DNA from: Methylocella tundrae
GTDB lineage: Bacteria; Pseudomonadota; Alphaproteobacteria; Rhizobiales; Beijerinckiaceae
Direction of reading: 5' to 3'
DNA length: 64,000 bases
NCBI RefSeq assembly: GCF_038024855.1
Contig: NZ_CP139089.1
Coordinates: 2,948,501-3,012,500 of the forward strand
Part shown: positions 28,953 through 38,298 of the stretch, one piece after another
Numbering within the stretch: position 1 is the stretch's first letter
How the letters are laid out: the number at the start of each line of letters is the position of its first letter
Program-made: the position numbers and the translations under genes
The notes under the pieces: generated by a model
Databases searched by the model: none
Seen by the model: the letters and a program-made list of their open reading frames with translations, nothing else
Told to the model about the DNA's origin: nothing

Positions 28953-29269
28953 CGTCCGTCTCCCCCTACCGAATTTGTTGCTGCGGGGTTGGCCGGCGCG
29001 GCCATTGGCGGCAACGGCCGCGCCGGCCTGCCGAAGAACCGGCGGCGGTTCTCCTCCCAGACCGCCTGGCAATGCGGATCTTCGGCATCCTGTTGGCCGA
29101 GCGCGCTGCACCGGCGCAGCTCGGCCGAAAGATCGTCTGGAGCGGAGGCCAGCGGAGCTTCCGGCGCTGCCGACGGCGCGGGCCGCCGGTTGATCGCCGC
29201 GAGTGTCGCGATAAAGACACCGATCATGGCGACGATCGCCAATGCACGGAAAATGTCAGACCGCCACAT
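28949..29269 (-). CDS. trbK: Putative entry-exclusion protein TrbK (TrbK-alt)
   Basis: A 106-residue protein with one N-terminal membrane helix (IFRALAIVAMIGVFIATLAA) and a short domain RRCSALGQQDAEDPHCQAVW containing two cysteines, the signature of the TrbK-alt family. TrbK proteins block uptake of a second copy of the same element. Placed between trbJ and trbL, the canonical position. Confidence 0.88.
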   Translation of the reverse strand: MWRSDIFRALAIVAMIGVFIATLAAINRRPAPSAAPEAPLASAPDDLSAELRRCSALGQQDAEDPHCQAVWEENRRRFFGRPARPLPPMAAPANPAATNSVGGDGR

Positions 29270-29280
29270 CGTCCCAAGCC

Positions 29281-30015
29281 TCAGTTGCCGTGGAACATGG
29301 TGACGTTGCCGGGCTGATAGCCGGAGCGCGTCGAGAAGATCTTGTACTGCTGCTGGCCCTGCGATTCCGTTGCAGCATCGCGCGCCTGTTGCAGCGCGTC
29401 GGCCCGCCCCTTGGCGGCGAGTACAGCCACAAGGTCGGAAAGTTGCTGCGATTGCAGAGCCAGGAGCTGGTTGCCAGCCTGGGCGGCTTGTAGCGCACCG
29501 GTCGCCGACTGGCTCGCCGTCACCAGCGACGACATGGCGGAATTGTTCGTGCCGATATTGCCGACAACGCCGGCCTGCACCTTCAGGCTATCCTCGAACG
29601 CCCCCACGGAGTTCTGCCAGCGCGTCTGCGCCAGCGCGAACAGCGAGGCATTCGACCCCGAGGTCGGCGCGGCGCCATAGGCGCTCGAATAAGCTGTCTG
29701 AATCTGCTGGACGTTGAAGGAGATGTTCTGCGCCTGGCTGAGCAACGATTGCGTCTGGGCGATCGATGACTGAAGCTGGGTCAGCGTCGACATCGGCAGA
29801 TTGGCGAGGTTGCGCGCCTGGTTGACCAGCGAGGTCGCCTGGTTGGTCAACATCTGGATCTGATTGTTGATCTGTTGCAGTTCGCGCGCGGCAGTGAGCA
29901 CGTTCTGCACGTAGTTCGTTGGGTCGAATACAATGATGGCATGAGCCGGTGGAACAGCGATCGCGAGCGTCAGTGCGACGGTGCTCACCGCCGCGAGATG
30001 GCGGAGCTTGATCAT
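29281..30015 (-). CDS. trbJ: Conjugal transfer protein TrbJ (VirB5-like)
   Basis: Periplasmic minor pilus component. A clear signal peptide (AAVSTVALTLAIAVPPAHAI) is followed by FDPTNYVQNVLTAARELQQI, the family's start, and Gln-rich helices of the VirB5 type. 244 residues. The start overlaps the trbE stop (ATGA). Confidence 0.94.
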   Translation of the reverse strand: MIKLRHLAAVSTVALTLAIAVPPAHAIIVFDPTNYVQNVLTAARELQQINNQIQMLTNQATSLVNQARNLANLPMSTLTQLQSSIAQTQSLLSQAQNISFNVQQIQTAYSSAYGAAPTSGSNASLFALAQTRWQNSVGAFEDSLKVQAGVVGNIGTNNSAMSSLVTASQSATGALQAAQAGNQLLALQSQQLSDLVAVLAAKGRADALQQARDAATESQGQQQYKIFSTRSGYQPGNVTMFHGN

Positions 30016-32450
30016 GACGGTGTCTCCAGATTGGTGAGGTCGGGAATGAGATCGGCCGCCCAGAGCAACTCATGGTCGGCAAGCCAAGCGGGCGTGAAGG
30101 CGTCACGGCCGTGTTCGGCGAGAATACGCTCGATCGCGGCGTGGTCGGCCTTTGAGGACGCGGCGCAAAAGGCGAGCGCGACCGGGCCGAGTCCTAACTC
30201 GAACAGGCGATTGCCTCGGCGCGACTGGCAGTAATAGTCGCGCTTGGGCGCGGCTCGCGCGAGGATCTCGATCTGGCGGTCGTTCAAGCCGAAGCGGCGA
30301 TAGATGGCGGTGATCTGCGGCTCGATGGCCCGTTCGTTCGGCAGAAACACCCGTGTCGGGCAGCTCTCGACAATCGCCGGCGCGATGCTGCTGCCATCGA
30401 TGTCCGAGAGCGATTGCGTGGCGAAAACAACGGAGGCGTTTTTCTTACGCAACGTCTTCAACCACTCGCGAAGCTGCTGCGCGAAAGCCGGATCGTCGAG
30501 GACGAGCCAGCCCTCGTCGATGATCAGCAAGGTCGGGCGGCCGTCGAGCCGGCCTTCGATGCGGTGGAACAGGTAGGTGAGCACAGCGGGCGCCGCGCCA
30601 GCGCCGATTAGACCCTCGGTTTCAAAGGCTTGGACCGAGGCTGAGCCGAGATGCTCGGCCTCGGCGTCGAGTAACCGGCCGAAGGAACCGCCGACGCAAT
30701 AGGGTTGCAACGCCTGCTTCAACGCGGTCGACTGCAGAAGGACCGCGAGCCCGGTGATCGTCCGTTCCTGAACGGGCGACGAGGCGAGTGAGGTCAGCGC
30801 CGACCAGATATGCTCTTTGACGGTCGGGTCGATTGTGACGCCTTCCTTGGCGAGGATCGCCGTCACCCATTCGGCCGCCCAGGCGCGCTCGGCCGCGTCA
30901 TCGATGCGCGCCAGCGGCTGGAGGGAAACGCTGTCCTCCGATCCGGCTGACAGGCTACCGCCGAGATCATGCCAATCTCCTCCCATCGCGAGCGCCGCGG
31001 TGCGGATCGAGCCGCCGAAGTCAAAGGCGAAGATCTGGCTGCCCTGATAGCGACGGAACTGCATCGCCATCAGCGAGAGCAGCACCGACTTGCCAGCGCC
31101 GGTCGGGCCGACGATCAGCGTATGGCCGACATCCCCGACATGAAGAGAGAAGCGGAATGGCGTCGAGCCTTCGGTCTTGCCGAAGAAGAGTGGCGGCGCC
31201 TTGAAATGCTCGTCGCGCGCCGGGCCTGCCCAGACCGCCGAGAGCGGGATCATATGGGCCAGGTTCAGCGTCGAGACAGGCGACTGGCGGACGTTGGCAT
31301 AGGCGTGCCCCGGCAACGAGCCGAGCCACGCTTCCAGCGCGTTCACCCCTTCAGGCATGCAGGTGAAGTCGCGACCCTGAATGACTTTCTCGACCAACCG
31401 CAGCTTCTCGGCCGCGATGCCCGCATCCTCGTCCCAGACCGTGATGGTGGCGGTGACATAGGCCTGGCCGACGTCGTCGGAACCCAGCTCCTGCAGCGCC
31501 ATGTCTGCGTCGGCTGCTTTGTTGGCGGCGTCGGAATCCACGAGGGTCGAGGCCTCGTTGGTCATCACTTCCTTGACGATGGCACCGATCGACTTGCGCT
31601 TGGCGAACCACTGCCGTCGGATCTTGGTCAGCAGCTTCACGGCTTCGGTCTTGTCGAGCAGGATGGCGCGGGTCGACCAGCGGTAGGGAAAGGCGAGCCG
31701 GTTCAGCTCGTCGAGAATGCCGGGATGGGTCGTGGTCGGAAAACCGACGACGGTGAGCGTGCGCAGATGGGAACGTCCCAACCGCGGCTCCAGCCCGCCG
31801 GTCAGCGGCTCGTCGACAAGCAGCGCGTCGAGATGCATCGGCGTCTCGGGGACGCGGACACGCTGCTGGCGTGTCGAAATTGTGGAATGGAGGTAGGTCA
31901 ACGTCTCGCCATCATCGAGCCAGCCGACCTCGGGCATGAAACCCTCGACCAGTTGCAACACGCGGTCGGTGCGATCGACGAAGCCGCGCAGCAGCTCCCA
32001 CGGATCGACGCCGGTCTGCGCGCGGCCCTCATAGAGCCAGCCTTCGATGCGCGATGCGTCCTCGGCCGGCGGCAACCAGACGAAGGTGAGGAAATAGCGG
32101 CTCTCGAAATGCGCACCGGCTTCTTCGAACGCGTCCTGTCGTTCAAGGTCGACCAGCGCCGACGCCGCATCCGGGAAGATGCTATGCGGGTAGGTCTGGG
32201 CCGCGACGCGCTGCGCCTCGACAAAGATCGCCCATCCCGAACCGAGGCGGCGCAGTGCATTGTTGAGCCGCGCGGTGACGCCGACCAGTTCGGCCGGTGT
32301 AGCGCTGTCGAGGTCCGGTCCACGAAACCGCGCCGTACGCTGGAAGCTGCCGTCCTTATTGAGGACGACGCCCTCGGCGACCAAGGCGGCCCAGGGCAAG
32401 AATTCGGCGAGGCCGGCGGGACGGTTGCGATATTCGGCGAGGTTCAGCAT
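30012..32450 (-). CDS. trbE: Conjugal transfer ATPase TrbE (VirB4-like)
   Basis: Largest ATPase of the mating channel, energising pilus assembly and substrate passage. 812 residues from MLNLAEYRNRPAGLAEFLPW. Walker A GPTGAGKS at 448-455, Walker B TLLIIDEGW at about 650, and a following ATQSLSDIDGS motif are intact. The frame continues 33 codons upstream through trbD without homology. It starts 7 bp after trbD. Confidence 0.96.
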   Translation of the reverse strand: MLNLAEYRNRPAGLAEFLPWAALVAEGVVLNKDGSFQRTARFRGPDLDSATPAELVGVTARLNNALRRLGSGWAIFVEAQRVAAQTYPHSIFPDAASALVDLERQDAFEEAGAHFESRYFLTFVWLPPAEDASRIEGWLYEGRAQTGVDPWELLRGFVDRTDRVLQLVEGFMPEVGWLDDGETLTYLHSTISTRQQRVRVPETPMHLDALLVDEPLTGGLEPRLGRSHLRTLTVVGFPTTTHPGILDELNRLAFPYRWSTRAILLDKTEAVKLLTKIRRQWFAKRKSIGAIVKEVMTNEASTLVDSDAANKAADADMALQELGSDDVGQAYVTATITVWDEDAGIAAEKLRLVEKVIQGRDFTCMPEGVNALEAWLGSLPGHAYANVRQSPVSTLNLAHMIPLSAVWAGPARDEHFKAPPLFFGKTEGSTPFRFSLHVGDVGHTLIVGPTGAGKSVLLSLMAMQFRRYQGSQIFAFDFGGSIRTAALAMGGDWHDLGGSLSAGSEDSVSLQPLARIDDAAERAWAAEWVTAILAKEGVTIDPTVKEHIWSALTSLASSPVQERTITGLAVLLQSTALKQALQPYCVGGSFGRLLDAEAEHLGSASVQAFETEGLIGAGAAPAVLTYLFHRIEGRLDGRPTLLIIDEGWLVLDDPAFAQQLREWLKTLRKKNASVVFATQSLSDIDGSSIAPAIVESCPTRVFLPNERAIEPQITAIYRRFGLNDRQIEILARAAPKRDYYCQSRRGNRLFELGLGPVALAFCAASSKADHAAIERILAEHGRDAFTPAWLADHELLWAADLIPDLTNLETPS

Positions 32451-32457
32451 GGGAGCC

Positions 32458-32733
32458 TCACGCGCCGAGATAGGACGGGTAGCGCAGATGCCGGCGCACG
32501 ACGTCAACGAACTGCGGATCGCGCTTCGCCGCCCAGACGGCGGCGGCATGTCCCACCGCCCAGATCAGCGCGCCGGGAATCCAAAGGCGCAGGCCGAGCG
32601 CGATGGCGGCAGCGAGCGTTCCATTTGCGATTGCGACCGCCCGCGGTGCGCCGCCCATCAGGATCGGGTCTGTCAGCGCGCGGTGAACCGGCGCGAAGAA
32701 GCCCGGGACATCCGGATCGATGATCCCCGCCAT
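32458..32733 (-). CDS. trbD: Conjugal transfer protein TrbD (VirB3-like)
   Basis: A 91-residue inner-membrane protein beginning MAGIIDPDVPGFFAPVHRAL, with the VirB3 segment LTDPILMGGAPRAVAIANGT and two hydrophobic stretches. Its ATG overlaps the trbC stop as TGATG, so translation is coupled. Its location between trbC and trbE is canonical. Confidence 0.94.
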   Translation of the reverse strand: MAGIIDPDVPGFFAPVHRALTDPILMGGAPRAVAIANGTLAAAIALGLRLWIPGALIWAVGHAAAVWAAKRDPQFVDVVRRHLRYPSYLGA

Positions 32734-33065
32734 CACACCAGCGCCCCGCCCGAAAAGCTGAAGAAGGAAAGGAAGAAGCTCGATGCGGCAAAGGCGATCG
32801 AGAGGCCGAAAACGATCTGGATCAGGCGGCGGAAACCGCCCGACGTATCGCCGAAGGCGAGCGACAGGCCGGTCACAGTGATGATGATCACTGAGATGAT
32901 CTTGGCGACTGGCCCCTGCACCGATTCCAGGATGGTGTTGAGCGGCGTCTCCCAGGGCATCGATGAGCCCGAGGCGTAAACCGCCGGGGCCAGCGCCAGG
33001 CTGACGAAGGTGATGGTGGAAAGCGTCGCGATATGGCGACGGATGCGCAGCGCGAACCGGGTCAT
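32733..33065 (-). CDS. trbC: Conjugative pilin TrbC (VirB2-like)
   Basis: Pilin precursor of 110 residues: an N-terminal signal (LSTITFVSLALAPAVYA) then two hydrophobic helices (VAKIISVIIITVTGLSLAFG and LSIAFAASSFFLSFFSF). In this family the mature pilin is cleaved and sometimes cyclised by TraF-type peptidases; one is encoded at 45245-45790. The start overlaps the trbB stop. Confidence 0.94.
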   Translation of the reverse strand: MTRFALRIRRHIATLSTITFVSLALAPAVYASGSSMPWETPLNTILESVQGPVAKIISVIIITVTGLSLAFGDTSGGFRRLIQIVFGLSIAFAASSFFLSFFSFSGGALV

Positions 33066-34060
33066 GCTCTATCTCCTTGAGGGATGGTCTCGCCGCCCGC
33101 CGCGGCTGGGATGACGCGGTAGTCGCCAGTGGCGGGATCGAGCCCGGCGACAAGGGCGAGTTCGGCAAGGCGCCGCTCCGAACCGCGGCCGGAGAGCACG
33201 GCGATGCAATCGATGGTCTCGGCGATCAGCGCGCGCGGGGCCGTGATGACGGCCTCCTGGATGAGCTGCTCGAGGCGGCGGATGGCCCCAAGCGCGGTCC
33301 CCGCATGGATGGTGCCGATGCCGCCGGGATGGCCGGTGCCCCAGGCTTTGAGGAGATCGAGTGCTTCCGGCCCACGCACCTCGCCGATTGGAATGCGATC
33401 AGGACGGAGGCGCAGCGACGAGCGGACGAGATCGGACAGCGAGGCGACACCGTCCTTGGTGCGCAGCGCCACCAGGTTCGGCGCCCGGCATTGCAGCTCG
33501 CGCGTATCCTCGATCAGCACCACGCGGTCGGTGGTGCCGGCGATCTCGGCGAGCAGCGCATTGGTCAGCGTCGTCTTGCCCGTCGAGGTGCCGCCAGCGA
33601 CCAAGATGTTTTTGCGCGCGGCGACGGCACCGCGCAGCACGGCCGCCTGGCCGGCGGTCATGATGCCGGCGGCGACATAGTCGTCGAGCGTGAACACCGC
33701 GACGGCAGGCTTACGGATCGCAAAGGCCGGGGCCGCGACCACCGGCGGCAACAATCCCTCGAAGCGTTCCCCCGTCTCAGGCAGCTCGGCCGAGACACGC
33801 GGCGCGCCGGCGTGGACCTCGGCGCCGACGTGGTGAGCGACCAGGCGCACGATCCGCTCGCCATCGGCGGCCGACACGACGCGCCCGCTATCTTCCAGGC
33901 CGCCGGACAGCCGGTCGATCCACAACCGACCATCGGGGTTAAGCATCACTTCGACGATCGAGGGGTCTTCGAGGAAGGTCGCGATGGCTGGACCGAGCGC
34001 GGTGCGTAGCATGCGCGCGCCGCGAGAAAAGGCTTCGGAATGGAGTGGAGCAACCGCCAC
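33062..34060 (-). CDS. trbB: Conjugal transfer ATPase TrbB (VirB11-like)
   Basis: Hexameric secretion ATPase at the base of the channel. Walker A GGTSTGKT at about 156-163, [12 protein letters not shown] as Asp box, and the His box region [20 protein letters not shown] are intact. I place the start at a GTG (34060) with GGGGA 6 nt upstream; a TTG at 34102 would add 14 residues. First gene of the trb operon; its promoter must lie in 34061-34288, between it and the CBASS nuclease gene. Confidence 0.95.
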   Translation of the reverse strand: MAVAPLHSEAFSRGARMLRTALGPAIATFLEDPSIVEVMLNPDGRLWIDRLSGGLEDSGRVVSAADGERIVRLVAHHVGAEVHAGAPRVSAELPETGERFEGLLPPVVAAPAFAIRKPAVAVFTLDDYVAAGIMTAGQAAVLRGAVAARKNILVAGGTSTGKTTLTNALLAEIAGTTDRVVLIEDTRELQCRAPNLVALRTKDGVASLSDLVRSSLRLRPDRIPIGEVRGPEALDLLKAWGTGHPGGIGTIHAGTALGAIRRLEQLIQEAVITAPRALIAETIDCIAVLSGRGSERRLAELALVAGLDPATGDYRVIPAAAGGETIPQGDRA

Positions 34061-34288
34061 GATCGTCCCCGTCAACGGCCAATCGCGGCATGCGATTGGC
34101 AACGGGGATGATTAAAAGAGGCAATAAATGGGGCAGATCAACAAGGTTTTAGATGTCGTAGGGGGCGAGCGTAGAGCAGAGAAAAAAGACTTGCTGGGTG
34201 CGGAATCACAAAAAACTGAGAGCGCTACTTCAAGCTCCTGCGGCACCGAATCACATCGGGCCACACAATCCTCGTCCGCGTCAGAAGG

Positions 34289-35014
34289 CTACTTCGTCAA
34301 CCACTGTCCATACGCCTCAACGTCAATCATTGGAACGGTGCCACTGAATTGCAGTTGAGAGATCAGCTTGAACAGGAAAGCCGTCGCGGGCTTATTCTCG
34401 TTGATGAAACTATAGCCGTCAGCTTCCCTATCGAAGAAGAAATGACCGTGCGCGGCGACGCAGCCGATGTCGAGCTGCCCATCTCCAAGGTTTGCGACCA
34501 AAGCTTTCTCGAACGAAGGTCCAAGTGCGGGGCTCCACTCACTCTCGAACGTCAGCAGGCCTCCCAGAATCGGAATCAGCGGTTTTGCCGGATACACGCC
34601 CTTCGCATATGGGATAGGGAGGCTCGTGCGGTGCAGACGACGCACGCTTGCGACCTTTTCTTGCGCGTAGGCCACCAGACCGGCATCCGCGGTCTGCTTC
34701 GCCTCAAAGACGGCATAGACACTTTCCGCGGGGATGATGGTCTCGTTCTCGTAGGTGAAGATGAACGGCGAATACTGGCGGTCGAAAATCACGACGTCGA
34801 TTTGCTGACTGAAGTTTCCGAGGCTATCGACTACATGCGCTTTAGCCGCCTGATAACGCTTAGGCAGATACGTCTCCAACATGTTGATCCAAACGTTCTC
34901 GCTGGCATCGCCCTTCGTGCCTGGATGATTGAAGGACTTTCGGACCGTCGCGAGGCGCTGTTGAATATCTTCATGCAGCGACGACAGAAGCTGAGACAAG
35001 GACCATTCGGACAT
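34289..35014 (-). CDS. nucC: CBASS effector nuclease NucC
   Basis: Cyclic-trinucleotide-activated DNA endonuclease. The 241 residues begin MSEWSLSQLLSSLHEDIQQR, as in known NucC. Its restriction-enzyme-like core shows Asp73 (QQIDVVIFD) and Glu104-X-Lys106 (VYAVFEAK), the expected catalytic triad positions. When bound by cyclic tri-AMP, NucC trimers pair and destroy chromosomal DNA, causing abortive infection. It follows the CD-NTase by 34 bp on the same strand and is the last gene of the CBASS operon. Confidence 0.93.
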   Translation of the reverse strand: MSEWSLSQLLSSLHEDIQQRLATVRKSFNHPGTKGDASENVWINMLETYLPKRYQAAKAHVVDSLGNFSQQIDVVIFDRQYSPFIFTYENETIIPAESVYAVFEAKQTADAGLVAYAQEKVASVRRLHRTSLPIPYAKGVYPAKPLIPILGGLLTFESEWSPALGPSFEKALVANLGDGQLDIGCVAAHGHFFFDREADGYSFINENKPATAFLFKLISQLQFSGTVPMIDVEAYGQWLTK

Positions 35015-35048
35015 CAGGAAATCTCACTTTGGTTTTGGCGGCCGGCCA

Positions 35049-35945
35049 TCACGACAGCGGAAATTGGGGGCCAAACAGCTCGCGCCAGGCTCGCAATGCG
35101 TCACCGTTCCGGCCGCGACGCACATGGTCGATTGCCAGAGTTGCTTCGCGCTCCGCCGCACGCAGAAGGTCGCGCGCCCGCGTCTTGCGGGCAGTGTCCA
35201 TTCCACTGCTGATTGCGGGGCCAAGGCCGGCAGGGTCGGGCCACTCATCGAAAATCCGGGCCGCGAGCGTCGCAAAGAACCCCTGAATCTCCCGGTCAAA
35301 GCTGCCACCCCAGCCGCCATGAAGGCACTGAAGCGCCATGACCTCAATGAGGAACGAGGGCTTCACCGGCTTCTCGCCGTGCTTCGGGTTGTTGTTCCAG
35401 TATTTCACCATCCGCACGAGGCCCTTCCATTCGTTGGAATAAGCCTGATGCGCTGCGGTGGCCTCTGCGGCATGAGTTTGAGGGTTAGTCTCGATCCACT
35501 TGCCGAGTTCATTGTCGGGAATCTCGAAATCGTCGTCCTTATCGAATGCCGGAACGACATCGACGCTGATGACGCGATAGTCGGTATTGTCATCAGCATC
35601 GGCCTTCACGCCGAAATCGACGTTGATTGAGCGGTTCTGCTTCTTGGCCTTGTCACCATATTTTTCGATCAAGGCATTGTGAAAGTCGGTCAACACTACC
35701 GATGGCGTCTTCGAGCGGTAATGATCCTCCGATGACTTCAGAACGAAGAAGATATCGACGTCCTTCAAAGGCTTCGTTTTGGTCCAGCGCGCGTATGAGC
35801 CGGTCAGAAAGCTCCGATCGATCTTGAATTTGGTGTCGAGATAATCCCGCACTTCCTTCTGGCGCGCCGACGCGTTCGCCTGCTCCCTGTCGTTCAGCTC
35901 GAGACGGCTTTTGAATTTGCGGAACGCTTCATCGACCGTGAGCAT
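35049..35945 (-). CDS. CBASS CD-NTase (cyclic oligonucleotide synthase)
   Basis: Nucleotidyltransferase that makes the second messenger of the CBASS defence. [20 protein letters not shown] gives Gly49-Ser50 and the two metal-binding acids Asp62 and Asp64; a third acid is Asp129 in ISVDVVPAF. 298 residues is typical. With HORMA and TRIP13 partners and NucC as effector it should be a clade C/D enzyme producing cyclic tri-adenylate; the product is inferred from the neighbours, not from the sequence. Its start overlaps the HORMA stop by one base. Confidence 0.92.
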   Translation of the reverse strand: MLTVDEAFRKFKSRLELNDREQANASARQKEVRDYLDTKFKIDRSFLTGSYARWTKTKPLKDVDIFFVLKSSEDHYRSKTPSVVLTDFHNALIEKYGDKAKKQNRSINVDFGVKADADDNTDYRVISVDVVPAFDKDDDFEIPDNELGKWIETNPQTHAAEATAAHQAYSNEWKGLVRMVKYWNNNPKHGEKPVKPSFLIEVMALQCLHGGWGGSFDREIQGFFATLAARIFDEWPDPAGLGPAISSGMDTARKTRARDLLRAAEREATLAIDHVRRGRNGDALRAWRELFGPQFPLS

Positions 35946-36445
35946 CAGGCTCTCCTCAGATATGATGTGCTGGCGCCAAGGCCGCTGTGCTCAACCGTGG
36001 TGCCGAGGCTTTGCCGCACCATCCCGTCGGTCGAGCGCCCGGTCGCCTTGCTCCACCCGATCACATCCGGTCGGCCAGGTTTCGTATGCAACAGGAACCG
36101 GTAGCGAGCCTCGCTCGGAGCCAAGCCGGCCTTCCTGATCGCGTATTTGAGCTGTTCGGTGTCGGTCCAGAAATTGCCGTCGTCACCCGACCAGCCGTAG
36201 GAGATATCGATGTCCCATCGGAAGATCAACGCATCGGTTTTCGGGTCGTAGATTTCGAGCTTTACGGTTTCGAGATCACCGGTGTTCAGCCAAGTCTGAA
36301 CGCCGCGCATGTGCGTTTCCCAGTCGCCGACGAACTCCGATGGATCGAGACCACTGAGGCGAATGATATCTTTCAGGCTCTTCAGGATATTGTCTGCGAC
36401 ATAGGTGACCGAATGCGTATAGGTGTTGACAGCGACGTTGGTCAT
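35945..36445 (-). CDS. cap7: CBASS bacterial HORMA-domain protein (Cap7)
   Basis: A 166-residue bacterial HORMA protein: [20 protein letters not shown] at the start and [20 protein letters not shown], then [19 protein letters not shown], are typical. In type III CBASS the HORMA protein, once closed around a peptide, binds and activates the CD-NTase. It therefore acts as infection sensor or relay. It overlaps the neighbouring cap8-like gene by 4 bp and the CD-NTase by one base. Confidence 0.88.
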   Translation of the reverse strand: MTNVAVNTYTHSVTYVADNILKSLKDIIRLSGLDPSEFVGDWETHMRGVQTWLNTGDLETVKLEIYDPKTDALIFRWDIDISYGWSGDDGNFWTDTEQLKYAIRKAGLAPSEARYRFLLHTKPGRPDVIGWSKATGRSTDGMVRQSLGTTVEHSGLGASTSYLRRA

Positions 36446-36918
36446 GAGCCGAGAAACCCCTTCGGATCGAACACAAGGGTCTGGGATTTCGTGGTCGCCG
36501 CCTCGTCAGCACTCGACATAGCGGCATCGAGATCGCGCGCCGTAATGCGGGTGCTGTGCTTCTTGAGCGCGCCTTGAACCCAGGCGAGGTCATCGGCCAG
36601 GCAAGGAAGCGAAACCCGCCAATCCCCTTTCAGTGGATCAAAGCCAAGAGCATCCTCGTTGGCGTCAGAGCCCTCGACGGCATCATCGTCATAGAGGCAA
36701 TAGATCCGCGTCCGCGGGCCATCACAGGTCACTGTGATGGCGGCATCTTTCGGCGCCTGGTCCGCGATCACACTGGTGGCAACGCCCGCAATGGCAAGAA
36801 GCTCGGTCCGCGCATCGCTGGGCTTTCCCTCGGTCAACAGATCGACGATCGCCGTCCAGGTCCGTGAGGCGTCGCGGTCCGGCGTGCTTTTGAAGGTGCG
36901 GCTGGCAACGGTGCTCAT
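36442..36918 (-). CDS. Second HORMA-like CBASS accessory protein (Cap8-like)
   Basis: A 158-residue protein from [20 protein letters not shown], with an internal segment [20 protein letters not shown] and the C-terminal tail [15 protein letters not shown]. Its place between HORMA and the TRIP13 gene matches the second, divergent HORMA protein of the Pseudomonas type III CBASS, whose C-terminal peptide is clasped by the first HORMA. The assignment rests mainly on position and tail; sequence recognition is weak. The start overlaps the cap6 stop as TGATG. Confidence 0.7.
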   Translation of the reverse strand: MSTVASRTFKSTPDRDASRTWTAIVDLLTEGKPSDARTELLAIAGVATSVIADQAPKDAAITVTCDGPRTRIYCLYDDDAVEGSDANEDALGFDPLKGDWRVSLPCLADDLAWVQGALKKHSTRITARDLDAAMSSADEAATTKSQTLVFDPKGFLGS

Positions 36919-37838
36919 CACACTTTGCCTCCCGACATACGTCCCGCCTTGGCGGCACGCGCCGCGGCAAACAAATCCTCGATCGTCACGCGTTCCGGAT
37001 TCATGGCCGTCTGCGGGCTGCTGGCCAAAGCGTTGGCCACCATCTTGCGGATAGCTCGTCCGTCGAGCCCGACACATTCGGCCGCGCAGCGGTCGAAACT
37101 CGGCGAGCTGGGCAACTTCGCGATGGCCGGATAGGTCTTACCGAGACCAGTCAGGCAATCTTTCAGGATAAGCCCGCACGCCTCACGATCCGGCAGAGGC
37201 ACATGGATGACTAGGTCACAGCGAGACGTGAACGCCGCATCGACCGCCTGGGGAAAGTTGCTGGTGGCAAGGAACAACAGGTTCGGATGCCGTTCGGCCA
37301 GCGCATCGAGCTGAACAAGCACGGCATCGGTCGCACGATGGATGTCGATCGGGTTGGCTTCCAGGCTCATTTTCGACCGGTCGGCGGCAAGCGTCTCCAC
37401 CTCATCGAGGAGGACAATGGTCGGTCCTGCGGCGGCGGCTTCGGCGATCGACTGGGAGAACAGCTCTGATACTGCACGCTGGGTTTTGCCCATCGCCGAA
37501 CTGGTAAGCGCGTGCGGCTCGACTTCGAGCAGGCGGAACCCGCCGCCCGGAAACGTCTCGGCGGTACGATGCGCCAACCCTCGGGCGAGAGAGGTCTTGC
37601 CGGTCCCAGGCGGTCCGACAAGCAGAATCACGCCGTGCAGCGGAATGACACTACGATCGACCTTGCCGCGCATCGTGAAGTTCAGCATCGCCTGAGATAG
37701 GAGCTGGGCCTTCAGGCGCTCATCTAAGATGATCGAATTCCACAGGGCTCCGAGCGCGGGATCCGGAAGCCGCCGCGCGCGCTGGATGCCCTTCGGTTGG
37801 TTGAAATCTTCGTTCTGCACCGCCGTCAGCTTCTGCAT
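36918..37838 (-). CDS. cap6: CBASS TRIP13/Pch2-like AAA+ ATPase (Cap6)
   Basis: Disassembles closed HORMA-peptide complexes and so restrains the CD-NTase until infection. A single AAA+ domain: Walker A GPPGTGKT at 75-82, Walker B LLDE at 143-146, sensor segment LLFLATSNFPQAVDAAF, and RKMVANALASSP in the lid. 306 residues is as expected. First gene of the CBASS operon; a terminator of the upstream DUF2188 gene lies 48 bp before it, so it needs its own promoter in that gap. Confidence 0.93.
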   Translation of the reverse strand: MQKLTAVQNEDFNQPKGIQRARRLPDPALGALWNSIILDERLKAQLLSQAMLNFTMRGKVDRSVIPLHGVILLVGPPGTGKTSLARGLAHRTAETFPGGGFRLLEVEPHALTSSAMGKTQRAVSELFSQSIAEAAAAGPTIVLLDEVETLAADRSKMSLEANPIDIHRATDAVLVQLDALAERHPNLLFLATSNFPQAVDAAFTSRCDLVIHVPLPDREACGLILKDCLTGLGKTYPAIAKLPSSPSFDRCAAECVGLDGRAIRKMVANALASSPQTAMNPERVTIEDLFAAARAAKAGRMSGGKV

Positions 37839-37885
37839 CTTCGTTTGCCTCGTGCCGCCGATGGCGGTGATTGAATGTGCCTCAT

Positions 37886-37912
37886 AAAAAGCCGCGCCCG
37901 GATAGGCGCGGC
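37886..37912 (-). terminator. Intrinsic terminator of the DUF2188 gene
   Basis: On the minus strand GCCGCGCC pairs with GGCGCGGC across a 6-nt loop and is followed by TTTTTA. It lies 10 bp after the DUF2188 stop codon and ahead of the CBASS operon, insulating the two. Confidence 0.9.
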
Positions 37913-37921
37913 GTTGGGCGG

Positions 37922-38161
37922 TCAGCCCTTCGGCGGATTGGGATCGTGCCCGTGGCTGTCGCTCTGGCCGATGCGGCCATCCTTGTTATGGATGCGCAGT
38001 TCTGTTTCCTGATTGCGGCTCACCTGCCTGCCGTAATCGATCGCGTCCTGCTTCCTATCGAAGTGTCCCGAGGCGCGCTCACCGCCGCCACGCTTAACAT
38101 CCCACCCACCATCATGGTTCGGCACCACATGATGGGTGTCAGGTCCACGCTTGTCCGCCAT
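37922..38161 (-). CDS. DUF2188 protein
   Basis: A 79-residue charged protein with HVVPNHDGGWDVKRGGGERA and a following HFDRKQDAIDYGRQVSRNQE, the DUF2188 pattern: a small beta-beta-alpha fold of unknown function, common on mobile elements next to defence genes. It ends at a strong terminator. Divergent from the XRE gene; the shared promoter region carries two direct repeats. Confidence 0.85.
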   Translation of the reverse strand: MADKRGPDTHHVVPNHDGGWDVKRGGGERASGHFDRKQDAIDYGRQVSRNQETELRIHNKDGRIGQSDSHGHDPNPPKG

Positions 38162-38195
38162 ATCTTGATCCTTCTCAGGGTTATAAAATAAAAAG

Positions 38196-38268
38196 TATCG
38201 CTACTCCGAACTTAATATGGGAGGTGAAATGCGCGTTGTCAAGGACCACATATATCGCTACTCTGAAC
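38196..38268. promoter_or_regulatory. Pair of direct repeats, probable XRE operator
   Basis: TATCGCTACTCCGAAC at 38196-38211 recurs as TATCGCTACTCTGAAC at 38253-38268 (15 of 16 bases), 57 bp apart. They flank the start region between the divergent DUF2188 and XRE genes, and the second ends 30 bp before the XRE start. Two sites for the XRE repressor would control both directions. Confidence 0.6.
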
Positions 38269-38298
38269 AGAGGTGATTTGGAATATGGAGTGCATGAC

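Noticed and set aside
34128..34358. Short plus-strand gene between trbB and nucC
   Set aside because: It has a fair ribosome site (AGAGG) but a low-complexity Ser/Thr-rich product with no known domain, and it overlaps the 3' end of nucC in antisense.
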